Shown here: piece after piece, positions 44,216-54,875 of the stretch
Numbering within the stretch: the stretch's first letter is position 1
Layout of the letters: every line of letters begins with the position of its first letter
DNA from: Opitutia bacterium ISCC 52
GTDB lineage: Bacteria; Verrucomicrobiota; Verrucomicrobiia; Opitutales; UBA2995
DNA: 64,000 bases
Assembly (NCBI GenBank): GCA_014529675.2
Contig: CP076040.1
Location: 4,553,501-4,617,500 of the forward strand
Direction of reading: 5' to 3'
The notes under the pieces: model-generated
Seen by the model: the letters and a program-made list of their open reading frames with translations, nothing else
Databases searched by the model: none
Told to the model about the DNA's origin: nothing
Position numbers and translations under genes: made by a program

Positions 44216-44873
44216 GTTTTTCCGAATACTATTCTCCTCAAAGATTAGCTGTGTTGCGGGAATCTTAGTCGTTGGCGTTGTTACCAGCGTAATCTTGCGG
44301 GAAGATTCCGTGCAGCCGTTGCACAACAGCTTTCGAAGCAATGAGGTTGTGAGCCAGCCCTTGTTGAATGGCGTCCAATATACTCAAATTCTGTCTATTC
44401 CCCACAATTTGGAATCGGAGGACTTTTTGATAGCCTTGTTCTTTGGATGCCCTGAGGCCGATTGCTCCGGAGCAGCAACTGTAAATCTTCAGCAGGGCGA
44501 CCATCGGCAGGAGCTAACTTCCCCTGGGCTCTTTCCAGCGCCTTTCGAGGGGTACCGTTTCCCCTTTTCGGGGTTTTCAGCTGGCCCAGCCACATTAGAG
44601 GTCAAGGGCATATCACAAAACGGGGACAACCCACCTGGCTTACTTTATCTCACTGACGGGAATGAGAAGTTGTTGTCAGGGCCAGGTATTCAAAAAAATG
44701 CCAATGCTGCCATCGACTGGTTCAAAGTCGTATCAGGAAATGAAAAACTTAGCCTCACATTTCCCAATTTTATGATTAAAGGTATGTGGCTCTTATCCTT
44801 CATGGGATTTGTTGGGCTTGCCTGGCGAGGGGCTCGGCCTGAGGGCTCGAATAACTCAATCAACCAAGACTGA
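44208..44873 (+). CDS. Unknown membrane-anchored protein
   Basis: A 221-residue protein started at ATG 44208, overlapping the GT-C stop. It has an N-terminal helix (~12-30), a beta-rich middle with two Cys (FFGCPEADCSG), and a second hydrophobic segment close to the C-terminus (~193-208, MWLLSFMGFVGLAW), followed by a polar tail. I do not recognise a family. Coupling with the GT-C gene suggests that it serves it, for example as a periplasmic accessory subunit. Its 3' end overlaps the convergent kinase gene. Confidence 0.7.
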   Translation: MTKFFRILFSSKISCVAGILVVGVVTSVILREDSVQPLHNSFRSNEVVSQPLLNGVQYTQILSIPHNLESEDFLIALFFGCPEADCSGAATVNLQQGDHRQELTSPGLFPAPFEGYRFPFSGFSAGPATLEVKGISQNGDNPPGLLYLTDGNEKLLSGPGIQKNANAAIDWFKVVSGNEKLSLTFPNFMIKGMWLLSFMGFVGLAWRGARPEGSNNSINQD

Positions 44874-45858
44874 CTTTCTGGCGAATTTCTCTCCAGCGTT
44901 CTTCTGGTAACGAGGCACCCATTATTTGGACAGCTTCAGCCCCTAGCAGCGACCCGAATTCACCCGATGTTTTTAGGCTTTGGCCGTTGAGCAACCCATA
45001 CAAAAATCCTGTTGCCCAAAGATCTCCGGCACCTGTCGTGTCGAGAGGACTGTCTACCATGCATGGGTCTACCTTCATACGCTCATCCCCGCGTCCAATA
45101 AGAGAGCCTTCTTTGCCGAGTTTTACAACCGCCACTTCCGCCAGATCGGTTAGTTGATCCAGCATCCCCGGGTAATCATCACCGAGTTCAGTGAATGCTG
45201 CTGCCTCTTCTTCATTTGCAAAGAGGTAGTCGACGTAATCTCGGATTATGTCGGCCATGATATCCTTAGTCGCATTGACCACTTCGAAGGAGGCCAGGTC
45301 CAAGCTTATGGTGCATTTTGCTTCCTTCGCTGATTCCAGGACCTGGTACATCAAGTCACGATTGAACAAAATATAGCCTTCCACATGAGCATGGTCGTAC
45401 CCTTCAAAGTCTTTGGCTGAAATCTCATCAGGCGATAGTGTCATGGCTGCACCTAGATCTGTGCGCATGGTGCGTTCCGAGTCCGCAGTCACCAATGACA
45501 AACAACGTCCATTGGGAATGATTCCCGTTTTGAAGCGTGAACCATCTCCTCCCCGAGCCAAAAGGCCTTCACGATAATAGGTTCCTGTTTCACAGTTTCC
45601 GATTTTACCCAACATCGCTACTGGGTTGCCCAACTCAGCCAATCCGAGAATGGTATTCCCTGCTGATCCGCCAGGAGCGCGGGTGGGCTCTACGGGCAAT
45701 TCTTTCAACATGAGGTCCATAGCCGCTGTATCGACGAGGACCATTCCGCCTTTTTCTCCAGCGACTGAGGCGACAAATTCTTCGCTGACGTTGGCCAGGT
45801 AATCGACAACGGGATTTCCGACTCCGATGATTTTTGTATGTGGGCGATTGGTTTCCAT
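44860..45858 (-). CDS. PfkB family kinase, adenosine kinase-like
   Basis: A 332-residue ribokinase-fold enzyme. The substrate-binding GNPVVDYLANV near the start and GGSAGNTILGLAELG at ~65-80 are of the adenosine kinase type, and the catalytic DTTGAGDLWATGFLYG (near residue 270) is intact. It likely phosphorylates adenosine or a related nucleoside with ATP. It stands alone, divergent from pyrG across 271 bases in which I see no clear element. A sugar kinase activity cannot be excluded. Confidence 0.85.
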   Translation of the reverse strand: METNRPHTKIIGVGNPVVDYLANVSEEFVASVAGEKGGMVLVDTAAMDLMLKELPVEPTRAPGGSAGNTILGLAELGNPVAMLGKIGNCETGTYYREGLLARGGDGSRFKTGIIPNGRCLSLVTADSERTMRTDLGAAMTLSPDEISAKDFEGYDHAHVEGYILFNRDLMYQVLESAKEAKCTISLDLASFEVVNATKDIMADIIRDYVDYLFANEEEAAAFTELGDDYPGMLDQLTDLAEVAVVKLGKEGSLIGRGDERMKVDPCMVDSPLDTTGAGDLWATGFLYGLLNGQSLKTSGEFGSLLGAEAVQIMGASLPEERWREIRQKVSLG

Positions 45859-46063
45859 TTGGGTCTTAGGATTGATCGTTATTAAACAAGCTGTTCAAAT
45901 ATAGTGGGACTCTTGGACGAGCAACTTGCTAAGTCTGGTGAAGAAAAAGAGGGAGAAATACTGCAGGTCAACTGGATTGTGAGAGGCTTTTACTCCAATA
46001 TTTCAGGAGTTAGGGGACAAAAAGTTCCAGTTCTACCTGACCAATTCTAAACAATTTTCATGA

Positions 46064-47731
<1,668 letters not shown>

Positions 47732-48538
47732 ATGTTTTTTGATTCCGATAAATTATTGCTCCTTGCGGGGCCCTGCTCCTTGGAGTCTTTGGAGACATGC
47801 AGGCCTGTTGCCCAGCGCCTGATCGAGCTTCAGGAGCAAAATCCGGAATTAAATATCGTTTTCAAAGGGTCTTTCGATAAGGCCAACCGGACTTCTATTA
47901 GTGGATCGCGCGGTACAGGTCTGGAGTCAGGCTTGGAAATTCTCAGTAGCATTAAAACTGAGTTTGGATTGCCGGTAATGACCGACGTGCATGAATCCAA
48001 TCAATTAGCCAAACTCGCCGAGGTGGTGGATGTTATCCAAATTCCGGCCTTTTTATGCCGTCAGACCGATCTTTTGCTGGCAGCTGCTAAAACAGGGAAA
48101 GTGGTAAACGTCAAAAAGGGGCAGTTCCTTGCGCCGCAGGATATGGCCCATGTGGCTGTTAAATTGCAGGAAGGTGGAGCTTCTGAAATCTGGCTTACCG
48201 AACGAGGGTCTACTTTTGGCTACCAGAATCTTGTGGTGGATATGCGTGGTTTTGAGCAAATGAAAGAAACAGGATATCCTGTCATTTTTGACGCTACCCA
48301 TAGCGTGCAGCTCCCCAGTGGTGGGGACGGGAAGAGTGATGGACAGCGAGAATTCGTGCCACCATTGGCCCGAGCAGCCCTCGCCGCTGGCGCTCAGGGA
48401 ATATTTTTGGAAACCCACCCTGGCCCAGAAAAAGCAATCTCGGATGGGCCTAATATGGTTCCCCTTTCCGAATTATCTGATTTAGTGACCCAATTATTGA
48501 AAATCTGGAAGGTCATGAAATCCTTGGCTCCCAGCTGA
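47732..48538 (+). CDS. kdsA: KDO-8-phosphate synthase
   Basis: A 268-residue TIM-barrel enzyme making 3-deoxy-D-manno-octulosonate 8-phosphate from arabinose-5-phosphate and phosphoenolpyruvate, needed for lipopolysaccharide. Motifs: [10 protein letters not shown] at the N-terminus, [38 protein letters not shown] and [11 protein letters not shown]. It shows the lipid A/LPS outer membrane type of cell. It starts directly after pyrG. The next gene follows after 22 bases. Confidence 0.96.
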   Translation: MFFDSDKLLLLAGPCSLESLETCRPVAQRLIELQEQNPELNIVFKGSFDKANRTSISGSRGTGLESGLEILSSIKTEFGLPVMTDVHESNQLAKLAEVVDVIQIPAFLCRQTDLLLAAAKTGKVVNVKKGQFLAPQDMAHVAVKLQEGGASEIWLTERGSTFGYQNLVVDMRGFEQMKETGYPVIFDATHSVQLPSGGDGKSDGQREFVPPLARAALAAGAQGIFLETHPGPEKAISDGPNMVPLSELSDLVTQLLKIWKVMKSLAPS

Positions 48539-48560
48539 AAACCATTTTTATATAAGCACA

Positions 48561-50138
48561 ATGGATATGTTTGTTGCTCAAATCCCAGTCCCCTCTATGG
48601 GGGCTACCGTCCACGAATTAACTCTCATCGATGTTGAGGTTGAAGATGGCGAGTCTGTCCAAAAGGGACAGAAATGCGCCGAATTTGAGAGCGATAAATC
48701 TGCCTTCGATTTTGAAGCCCCTTGTTCGGGTACGATCAAAAAAATCCTGGTAAGAGCGGGCGATATCGTGGAAGCGAATTCCCCTTTTATCTGGATTGAA
48801 ACAGCCGATAGCTCTCAAAAGCACCTTGAAGTTTCAGACGAAGCTGCAAATGGCGTGGATGCACCTTCACCTAAAGAGCCAGTTTCCAAACCACAGCCTG
48901 CGGTCGAAAGTGCTCCTTCAGTTTCCCTAGTTGTGAGGCCTGCCCTGCAAAGTTCTCAACCAGGAGGGTCGGTAAAATGGACACCCAAAGCTTTGCGAAT
49001 CATTCGTGATGCTGGGTTTGATCCCGCGACAATCACGGATATTCCAGCAACGGGACCCGGCGGTCGTGTTTCAGGATATGATGTTCAGGCATATTTAGCT
49101 ACACAACCAGCTCCCACACCAGCTGTGGAGCAGAAGCCTTCGTCAGGATCAGATCGGGAAACCGTATGTATTGCTGGAATTGGCTTTGCGGTTCCCAAAA
49201 CGGTAAAAACGAATAAGGAACTCTTGGAGAAGTTTCCTGGAAAAACAGAAGACGAAATAGTCAAGACAACTGGTATCTCTCAACGGCACATTGCCGGAGA
49301 GGGGGAAGGAGTCACTAAATACGCTTTGTTGGCCTGTGAAAATGCCCTGTCGATGTCTGGAATAGAGGTTTCCGATGTGGATGGTATCATCATGGCTACC
49401 ATCATTCCAGATCAACCCGTTCCGAGTTCAGCCAGTGCCTTGGCTCAACTGCTAGGAATTCCAGGAGCTTTGGCCTTCGACTTGAATGCGGCTTGTTCGG
49501 GCTGGTTATATGCCTTGGAAACCGGGCGTGCTTTTATTCGTTCCGGGACTGCCCGAAACCTATTAGTGGTAACGGGGGAATTACTTTCTCGAATAACTAA
49601 CTACGAAGATTACAGCACGGCTTTCCTATTCGGAGATGGTGCCGGTGCTGCTGTATTAACGGATTCAGAAGAAGGCCATCAACTTCATCGTTTGGAACTT
49701 ACCGGTGACGCAACTCAGTACGAAGCCATCCAGCGTGCTGGAGGAGGAGCTAAGAACCCGATAGCCAAACCCGGCTGTGATTTGTCCGACTTTTACCTTA
49801 CGATGAATGGAGCGGCTGTATTTAAATACGCCGTAGTCGCTTTTGCGGATATCATAGAAGAAACGTTAAAGCGTGAGAATCTTTCCGTGGAGGATGTTGA
49901 TTGGGTGGTTCCACACCAGGCCAATGAACGAATTTTAAAAGCTGTAAGTAAGCGAGTAGGCATACCCTACGAGCGTTTTGTTGTGACCATCGGAAAGTAT
50001 GCGAATACCTCAGCCGCTTCCGTGTCTATGGCGCTGGGGTGGGCCGCAGAAGAAGGGATCTTCGAGCCCGGAAACAAAATCATTTTTTGTTCGGTAGGCG
50101 CAGGATTGACCTACGCGGGTGGGCTTCTCGAGTGGTAG
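48561..50138 (+). CDS. Lipoyl domain-PSBD-FabH fusion protein
   Basis: A 525-residue protein with three parts. Residues ~4-80 are a lipoyl/biotinyl carrier domain with ESDKSAFDFEAP, Lys46 being the expected lipoylation site. Residues ~138-180 are a peripheral subunit-binding domain of the 2-oxoacid dehydrogenase type (WTPKALRIIRDAGFDPATI...GPGGRVSGYDVQAYL). Residues ~200-525 are a beta-ketoacyl-ACP synthase III with the triad Cys312 (AACSGWL), His452 (VPHQAN) and Asn482 (KYANTSAAS). The first two parts match the start of E2 subunits and the E2 acyltransferase core is replaced by FabH. A role in starting branched or unusual fatty acids from a lipoyl-bound acyl group is an inference. Two Pro/Ala-rich linkers join the parts. 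It starts 22 bases after kdsA. Confidence 0.92.
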   Translation: MDMFVAQIPVPSMGATVHELTLIDVEVEDGESVQKGQKCAEFESDKSAFDFEAPCSGTIKKILVRAGDIVEANSPFIWIETADSSQKHLEVSDEAANGVDAPSPKEPVSKPQPAVESAPSVSLVVRPALQSSQPGGSVKWTPKALRIIRDAGFDPATITDIPATGPGGRVSGYDVQAYLATQPAPTPAVEQKPSSGSDRETVCIAGIGFAVPKTVKTNKELLEKFPGKTEDEIVKTTGISQRHIAGEGEGVTKYALLACENALSMSGIEVSDVDGIIMATIIPDQPVPSSASALAQLLGIPGALAFDLNAACSGWLYALETGRAFIRSGTARNLLVVTGELLSRITNYEDYSTAFLFGDGAGAAVLTDSEEGHQLHRLELTGDATQYEAIQRAGGGAKNPIAKPGCDLSDFYLTMNGAAVFKYAVVAFADIIEETLKRENLSVEDVDWVVPHQANERILKAVSKRVGIPYERFVVTIGKYANTSAASVSMALGWAAEEGIFEPGNKIIFCSVGAGLTYAGGLLEW

Positions 50139-50254
50139 TAGGCCCTTAAAAACGCGGGTTTTTATTAAAAGCATTTAAAAATCTGATCCCATTCTGATGG
50201 ATTCTGGATAGGTTACCTTGTACCAGTAGCTTCTATCGGATCCTAGCTTCTGCT

Positions 50255-50854
50255 ATGTCAGTCTTGCTCAACATCCTCATTGAAACTCTTCTTCTGATGG
50301 CCTTCCTATGGATAGGTAAGTCCATCATGAAAGCACAGTTGCACGCCAAAACATTGGTGGTTGCTGCGTTGGCAGGTGCTTGTGTAAGTCAGGTTCCCTT
50401 TGTCGGGCTCTATCTTTCCTTTGCTGTGGTCCTCTTTTTTATGTGGAAAATGGCCCGCGTGGATATGGTACCCGATGGTGCACTGATCGTAATTATCGGT
50501 AAGGGCGTTTCCTTTATCGCGATGATCTGGGTAGTAGGAGCAATTTGGGATCAACCCGGTTCAGGAGACTTAGCTGGGTTGGTAGAAGAAATGCCAATTT
50601 ATGAAGATGGGGACGGCATTCTATATTTCGCTGAAGGAGAAAAAGGTTACCACCGCAATGTGGACGAAGAAAAGGTGTACGTAGATGCTAACGTGCTTTT
50701 TGGTCTATCTGAAGTGGTTTCGGATTCTGCTGAAAGTGACACAACAAATGCCTCCGCGGAGGGCAATGATGTTGCCCCAGATGAGCCTGAAGAAATTGCA
50801 GCCGTTCCACCGAATAATTCAGCTGATGTGGATTCTATTCCGGGATTTTCTTAG
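50255..50854 (+). CDS. Unknown membrane protein
   Basis: A 199-residue protein with three hydrophobic segments in the first ~105 residues (about 4-20, 33-65, 78-98), followed by an acidic C-terminal half (YEDGDGILYFAEGEKGYHRNVDEEKVYVDANVLFG...). The tail is Asp/Glu/Ser-rich and likely disordered. I do not recognise a family. A second unknown gene begins 18 bases downstream, so the two may form a unit. The 116-base gap upstream of it holds an A/T-rich stretch but no clear terminator. Confidence 0.65.
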   Translation: MSVLLNILIETLLLMAFLWIGKSIMKAQLHAKTLVVAALAGACVSQVPFVGLYLSFAVVLFFMWKMARVDMVPDGALIVIIGKGVSFIAMIWVVGAIWDQPGSGDLAGLVEEMPIYEDGDGILYFAEGEKGYHRNVDEEKVYVDANVLFGLSEVVSDSAESDTTNASAEGNDVAPDEPEEIAAVPPNNSADVDSIPGFS

Positions 50855-50872
50855 CCATATCTATCCGACTTG

Positions 50873-51319
50873 ATGGTCCGAGGTGAGCCCATTCCGTTTC
50901 TGCTCTTTGTTCCTAAAGGTTGGATGGTAAAAAAGGAAAAAGGTTCAGTCGCCCTGCGAATTGATGATCATACTTTCATCCACTGCTACTCCAATGATGC
51001 CATTTCGAATAATAAGGCCTATTTACGGGATGAAGTAAATCGCGTACTGTCACAGTATTCTGGGTACGAAGTAGCTCGACAGGAAATTGTAACTATGGAC
51101 AAAAAGCAGTGGGCTCGTGTGCAATTTGTAAACCAAAGGGGTGATCAAGTTCTTATTCTTACTCATGGAGCGAAGCGTGGTTCTTACACCGTTGAGCTAA
51201 ATGGATCATTTAAGCAGCGTAGCTCTCAGAAATCTGTTTTGAGTCGAGTGATTACCAGCTTTAAGTTTCCGGCAAGTACGTACTTCGTAGCAAAAGTTGA
51301 GGCTGAAGAAGAGCTCTAG
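50873..51319 (+). CDS. Unknown PsbP/DUF1795-like small protein
   Basis: A 148-residue protein started at ATG 50873 (a TTG one codon earlier is also possible). It has the profile of small alpha/beta PsbP-like or DUF1795-like proteins: PFLLFVPKGWMVKKEKGSVAL, then VNRVLSQYSGYEVARQEIV, and SVLSRVITSFKF near the end. The similarity is by pattern only. It has no signal peptide or membrane helix. It probably belongs with the membrane protein just upstream. The 3' end overlaps the convergent rsmE gene. Confidence 0.6.
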   Translation: MVRGEPIPFLLFVPKGWMVKKEKGSVALRIDDHTFIHCYSNDAISNNKAYLRDEVNRVLSQYSGYEVARQEIVTMDKKQWARVQFVNQRGDQVLILTHGAKRGSYTVELNGSFKQRSSQKSVLSRVITSFKFPASTYFVAKVEAEEEL

Positions 51320-52041
51320 TCCTCAATCTGTTTCATAAATTCGGAAAGTACCGATAATGCGGATACAGCGGCTGTTTCTGATCTTAGCACGTGGGAGCCT
51401 AATGATACCGGTTGAGCTCCACCTTCAATCAACAATTGATATTCATCAGGGGTAAAGTCGCCTTCAGGGCCAATGAATAAAGTTACTGCTTTGGAAAGCT
51501 GTAAATCACTCCAAATTTTTGCCGTTGATTCCAGGCTGGCAACCACTGCTGTCTCTATTGGATTTTCAGCTAGGAACAGGTCCAATTTTTTTGGAGCACT
51601 CAAAGTGGGTAGCCAAGGGTTTCCGCTTTGTTTGCAGGCTTCAACTAACTGCAGCTGCCACTTCTTGCATTTCGATTCGGCATTTTTAATTTGGACCTGA
51701 GTCCATTGGGTTATCAGTGGTTGAATCCGAGTTACCCCAAGTTCGGTTGCTTGCCTCAGGATTGAATCAAACATTTTGCCCTTAATTAGCGCGATCGCCA
51801 AGGTAATATCTTGGGTGGGTCTATTATTATGAATAGCTTCTTCCTTAATCAGAACACTTCGTCGCTTGTCGGCCTGTTCCAGCCGAGCCTTCCACTCTAA
51901 TCCAGCGCCGTTGAATAGAATTACCTCATCTCCCAGCTTTGCTCGATTGGTTCCCACCAAGTGATGTGACTCGAAGGGCGACAATGTGATTGTGCTTTTT
52001 TCGAGCCCTAAATCTGGGGAATAGTTGCGGAAGTCTGACAT
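51316..52041 (-). CDS. rsmE: 16S rRNA m3U1498 methyltransferase, RsmE copy 1
   Basis: A 241-residue protein of the SPOUT family started at ATG 52041. It carries the knot motif LFIGPEGDFTPDEY and the final LGSHVLRSETA of canonical RsmE, and AIALIKGKMFDSILRQATELGVTRIQP in the middle. It methylates U1498 of 16S rRNA in the assembled 30S subunit. A second, more divergent copy lies at 52895. The 296-base gap between this gene and rsmD holds a nine-pair hairpin at 52116-52139 and otherwise no recognisable element. Confidence 0.9.
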   Translation of the reverse strand: MSDFRNYSPDLGLEKSTITLSPFESHHLVGTNRAKLGDEVILFNGAGLEWKARLEQADKRRSVLIKEEAIHNNRPTQDITLAIALIKGKMFDSILRQATELGVTRIQPLITQWTQVQIKNAESKCKKWQLQLVEACKQSGNPWLPTLSAPKKLDLFLAENPIETAVVASLESTAKIWSDLQLSKAVTLFIGPEGDFTPDEYQLLIEGGAQPVSLGSHVLRSETAAVSALSVLSEFMKQIED

Positions 52042-52115
52042 CGGACCAATCTTGCACACCTTTTTTAGGCCTTGTCCAGATTGTGAAACCTAAATTCAAC
52101 AAGCCCGTACGCAAA

Positions 52116-52139
52116 GAAGCTCCGCTTTCACGGAGCTTC
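52116..52139. repeat. Nine-pair hairpin upstream of rsmE and rsmD
   Basis: GAAGCTCCG (52116-52124) and CGGAGCTTC (52131-52139) form a perfect inverted repeat with a six-base loop in the rsmE/rsmD divergent gap. Neither side has a U-run, so it is not a normal terminator. It may be an operator or a leftover terminator. Confidence 0.45.
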
Positions 52140-52337
52140 CCTTGCTTACAAACTACAAACTAGACTGAAACTATGAACTTTACTCTAATAATGCTCTTTA
52201 GCTTCGTTAAGTAAGACGCAGGCTTATCCAAATTCGTTCAAAGTTTTCTCCGTTTTTCTGAAATAAACTTCCACAGATCTCTAAATGATTGAACAAGAGG
52301 CAATTACCTAAATAAAATTTTTTGAGTTCCCACCAAT

Positions 52338-52898
52338 ATGAGAATAACAGGAGGAAGAGCTAAGGGAATTACTCTCAAATCCCCTAAGGGTTCAGTTACA
52401 AGGCCCGCTGCCGACGCCATTCGAGAAGCGCTTTATTCTTCCATTTCCGAAATGGTGCCTGGAAGCCGGGTGTTGGATTTGTTTGCTGGAACGGGTGCTT
52501 ATGGGCTCGAAGCATTGAGCCGAGGAGCCTCCAGGATACAATTTGTGGAATCAGACAGAAAGGCAGTGGCCTCAATTAAAGAAAACCTGCAACGCGTGAG
52601 AAAGAGTTCAGATCTTGAGTCTGCAGAAACAGAGATTTTTCAAGGTGATGTTTTCAAGCTTCGTTCGCTGAACACACAAGATTGGGATATTCTGATCGCT
52701 GATCCTCCCTATGCCGATATCCCGTCCATCGAATCAAAGCTCTTTTATTTGGCTGAGCGATTGCTGGTCTCAGCTGGTTTATTAATTTTGGAGCACCCTG
52801 CGAATCTAATTCTTACTTCCGAAAACTGGGTGGAAATAAAACGCTTGGGAAAGAAGCGTGGTCGTGGACCGTCGGTTAGTATCTGGAGAAGATCTTAG
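52338..52898 (+). CDS. rsmD: 16S rRNA m2G966 methyltransferase RsmD
   Basis: A 186-residue Rossmann-fold methyltransferase. The start MRITGGRAKGITLKSPKG, the SAM site RVLDLFAGTGAYGLEALSRGA and the catalytic motif LIADPPYADIP (DPPY) identify RsmD. It acts on G966 of 16S rRNA. It overlaps the convergent second rsmE gene by four bases. Confidence 0.93.
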   Translation: MRITGGRAKGITLKSPKGSVTRPAADAIREALYSSISEMVPGSRVLDLFAGTGAYGLEALSRGASRIQFVESDRKAVASIKENLQRVRKSSDLESAETEIFQGDVFKLRSLNTQDWDILIADPPYADIPSIESKLFYLAERLLVSAGLLILEHPANLILTSENWVEIKRLGKKRGRGPSVSIWRRS

Positions 52899-53608
52899 AG
52901 CTTAGCTTGGCTGCTAATAATTGCGATTCCTGAGATACAAGCTGTTTCGGTTCGTAGAACTCGTGAACCCAAGTCTACCAGTGTAAATCCATTTTTTCTG
53001 AGAAGATCCCTCTCCAGCTTGCTCCAACCTCGTTCGCCACCCACGGCTAGAGTTATAGGTTCATTCAATAACTCGATGGCGCCCAGCGGTTTTTTACTTT
53101 CGTAATTGTCCAAGGCCAAACACGTCCCGGCTGGTTTATTATCTTCAATGGTATCTGCAAGTTCGTCTCCAAACCTCAGTTGTGGAATCTGAGTACAAAA
53201 TGCTTGTTCGGCACCACGAATCAATAGCCTTTCAGCTTCGCCTGTTGTCCAAAGCTTACTCTTTCTGTAACTAGGCTCACATTTTTCAGTATCAAAAAAA
53301 TTGATACTATTAACTCCCAGTGATGCACATTCCTGCAAAATTCTTCGACAAGTTTGAGGTCTGCAGAAGCTGACCCACAAATCTATTGAGAGCAGGGAAG
53401 GGACCTCTGTCTCCCACTCAAAACTAAGTTGCAATGGTCCCTTGTCTGCACTTTTCCAACTAGCCTTTCCACGGGGACCATTTATTAAGCCCACATCAAA
53501 CGTCTGCCCTGAGTCCATCCTTAGTACTTCTAGGATATGAACCGCGCGTGGATCTGATCTTACTAGGGGAACCTCAAGCTCTTCTTGTTTAAACAGAATC
53601 AGGTTCAC
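52895..53608 (-). CDS. RsmE family methyltransferase, divergent copy 2
   Basis: A 237-residue SPOUT-type protein of the same COG1385 family as the gene at 51316 but of a different branch. It begins MNLILFKQEEL and has LWVSFCRPQTCRRILQECASLGVNSINFF, CEPSYRKSKLW, and the knot LAVGGERGWSKLE with LGSRVLRTETA. The RPQ...ILQ...LGV and YRKS pattern is that of the proteobacterial-type RsmE branch. Whether both copies methylate U1498, or this one has another target, is open. It is followed by the metal permease gene upstream in the operon order (12 bases). Confidence 0.85.
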   Translation of the reverse strand: MNLILFKQEELEVPLVRSDPRAVHILEVLRMDSGQTFDVGLINGPRGKASWKSADKGPLQLSFEWETEVPSLLSIDLWVSFCRPQTCRRILQECASLGVNSINFFDTEKCEPSYRKSKLWTTGEAERLLIRGAEQAFCTQIPQLRFGDELADTIEDNKPAGTCLALDNYESKKPLGAIELLNEPITLAVGGERGWSKLERDLLRKNGFTLVDLGSRVLRTETACISGIAIISSQAKL

Positions 53609-53620
53609 GAAATACGTTGA

Positions 53621-54868
53621 TTAATTGATTCCCTTGAACTCATACCCGGCTTCTTCAACCGCCTGAGAAACTTGTGAAAGATTGATGTCCTGTCCTTCAA
53701 CCCAAGCCAGGTTTTGATTCGCATCTGCCTTGGCTGAGTGGATGCCCGAAATTCCCTCGAGTGCCTGTTTCACGTGATTCGCGCAATGGCTACAAGTCAT
53801 CCCATCGATTTTCAATGTAATCGTATCTGAGTCCGTCATGGTTGTTTGATTTTTCTTCTGTGCTAACTTTGGATGCAAATAGGTCCAAGTGATCATGCTC
53901 AGTAGGCTGATAGCTGAAATAAATTTGATCCACGAAAATTCTCCCGACATATCGTGATGTGCCATCCCTTCCCTTATTAGGATTCCCCCGTAGATGTCTA
54001 GTAGCCAACCACTCAGCCAGGATATGCCAATAATAGATAGTAGATAAATGGAAATGGTTTTGCGCCCAAGCATCTTGTATAGGGTGGTGATGGTAGCTAC
54101 GTTGGTGGCTGGGCCTGCAATCAGGAAGACCAAGGCGGCTCCGGGGCTGACTCCAGATGCCAGTAGCGCGAAAGCGATTGGTATCGAACCGGTTGAGCAC
54201 ACATAAAGAGGGATGGCTATCATAGTTACTGCCAGGTAGGTTAACCATGGGTTGCTTAAATAATTTTCACCCCAGTTCTCCGGAAGAACTGCTCCCAATA
54301 GCCCTGCTAAAACAATGCCTAATACCAAGGTCTTTCCTATGTCCTGAGGAAGTGTATAAAACCCATAAGTGAATATCGCTATGAACTTTTCTCCTGCGCG
54401 TCTAGTATCGGCAACAACAGCTTGCGACTCGATGCACTTTATTTTGGGAGCTTCTTTGTCTAATAAGTCGACAACCAGTCCTGCGATGATACCCGAAACC
54501 AACGCTACTGCTACTCGGAACGAGGCAAAGAAGGGGCCAATGAGCCCAGCGGTTGCCAAAATGGAATCCACCCCCGTTTGGGGAGTCGAAGTCAGGAAGG
54601 AAGTTGTGGCTCCCTTGCTTGCTCCTCGCTGGTAGAGAGATGAAGTGACTGGGATAACGCCACATGAGCACAAGGGTAGGGGAACTCCCAATAGGGAAGC
54701 TTTGACAACTGAGCCAAAGGAACGCTTTCCAAGCCACCGTTCAATCAGTTCTTGTCGAACAACAATGGAAAGTAAACCCGCTAGAATGAAACCCAATAAA
54801 AGGTAAGGGGACATTTCCAATATAATGTCCCATGTCTCCAGCAGCCAGTTGAGTATCCAATCCTTCAT
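53621..54868 (-). CDS. Cu/Zn efflux permease with HMA domain (SO_0444 type)
   Basis: A 415-residue protein. The membrane part (~1-330, about ten helices) belongs to the DUF318/ArsP permease family and has the hallmark PLPLCSCGVIPVTSSLY and its repeat PLYVCSTGSIPIAFALL. The C-terminus (~350-415) is a heavy-metal-associated domain with GMTCSHC (Cys359, Cys362). Permease plus HMA is the form known as SO_0444-type Cu/Zn efflux. The neighbouring CsoR with a Cu-type ligand set supports copper. The start lies seven bases after the csoR stop, so repression is shared. Confidence 0.88.
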   Translation of the reverse strand: MKDWILNWLLETWDIILEMSPYLLLGFILAGLLSIVVRQELIERWLGKRSFGSVVKASLLGVPLPLCSCGVIPVTSSLYQRGASKGATTSFLTSTPQTGVDSILATAGLIGPFFASFRVAVALVSGIIAGLVVDLLDKEAPKIKCIESQAVVADTRRAGEKFIAIFTYGFYTLPQDIGKTLVLGIVLAGLLGAVLPENWGENYLSNPWLTYLAVTMIAIPLYVCSTGSIPIAFALLASGVSPGAALVFLIAGPATNVATITTLYKMLGRKTISIYLLSIIGISWLSGWLLDIYGGILIREGMAHHDMSGEFSWIKFISAISLLSMITWTYLHPKLAQKKNQTTMTDSDTITLKIDGMTCSHCANHVKQALEGISGIHSAKADANQNLAWVEGQDINLSQVSQAVEEAGYEFKGIN

Positions 54869-54875
54869 CGAAAGA

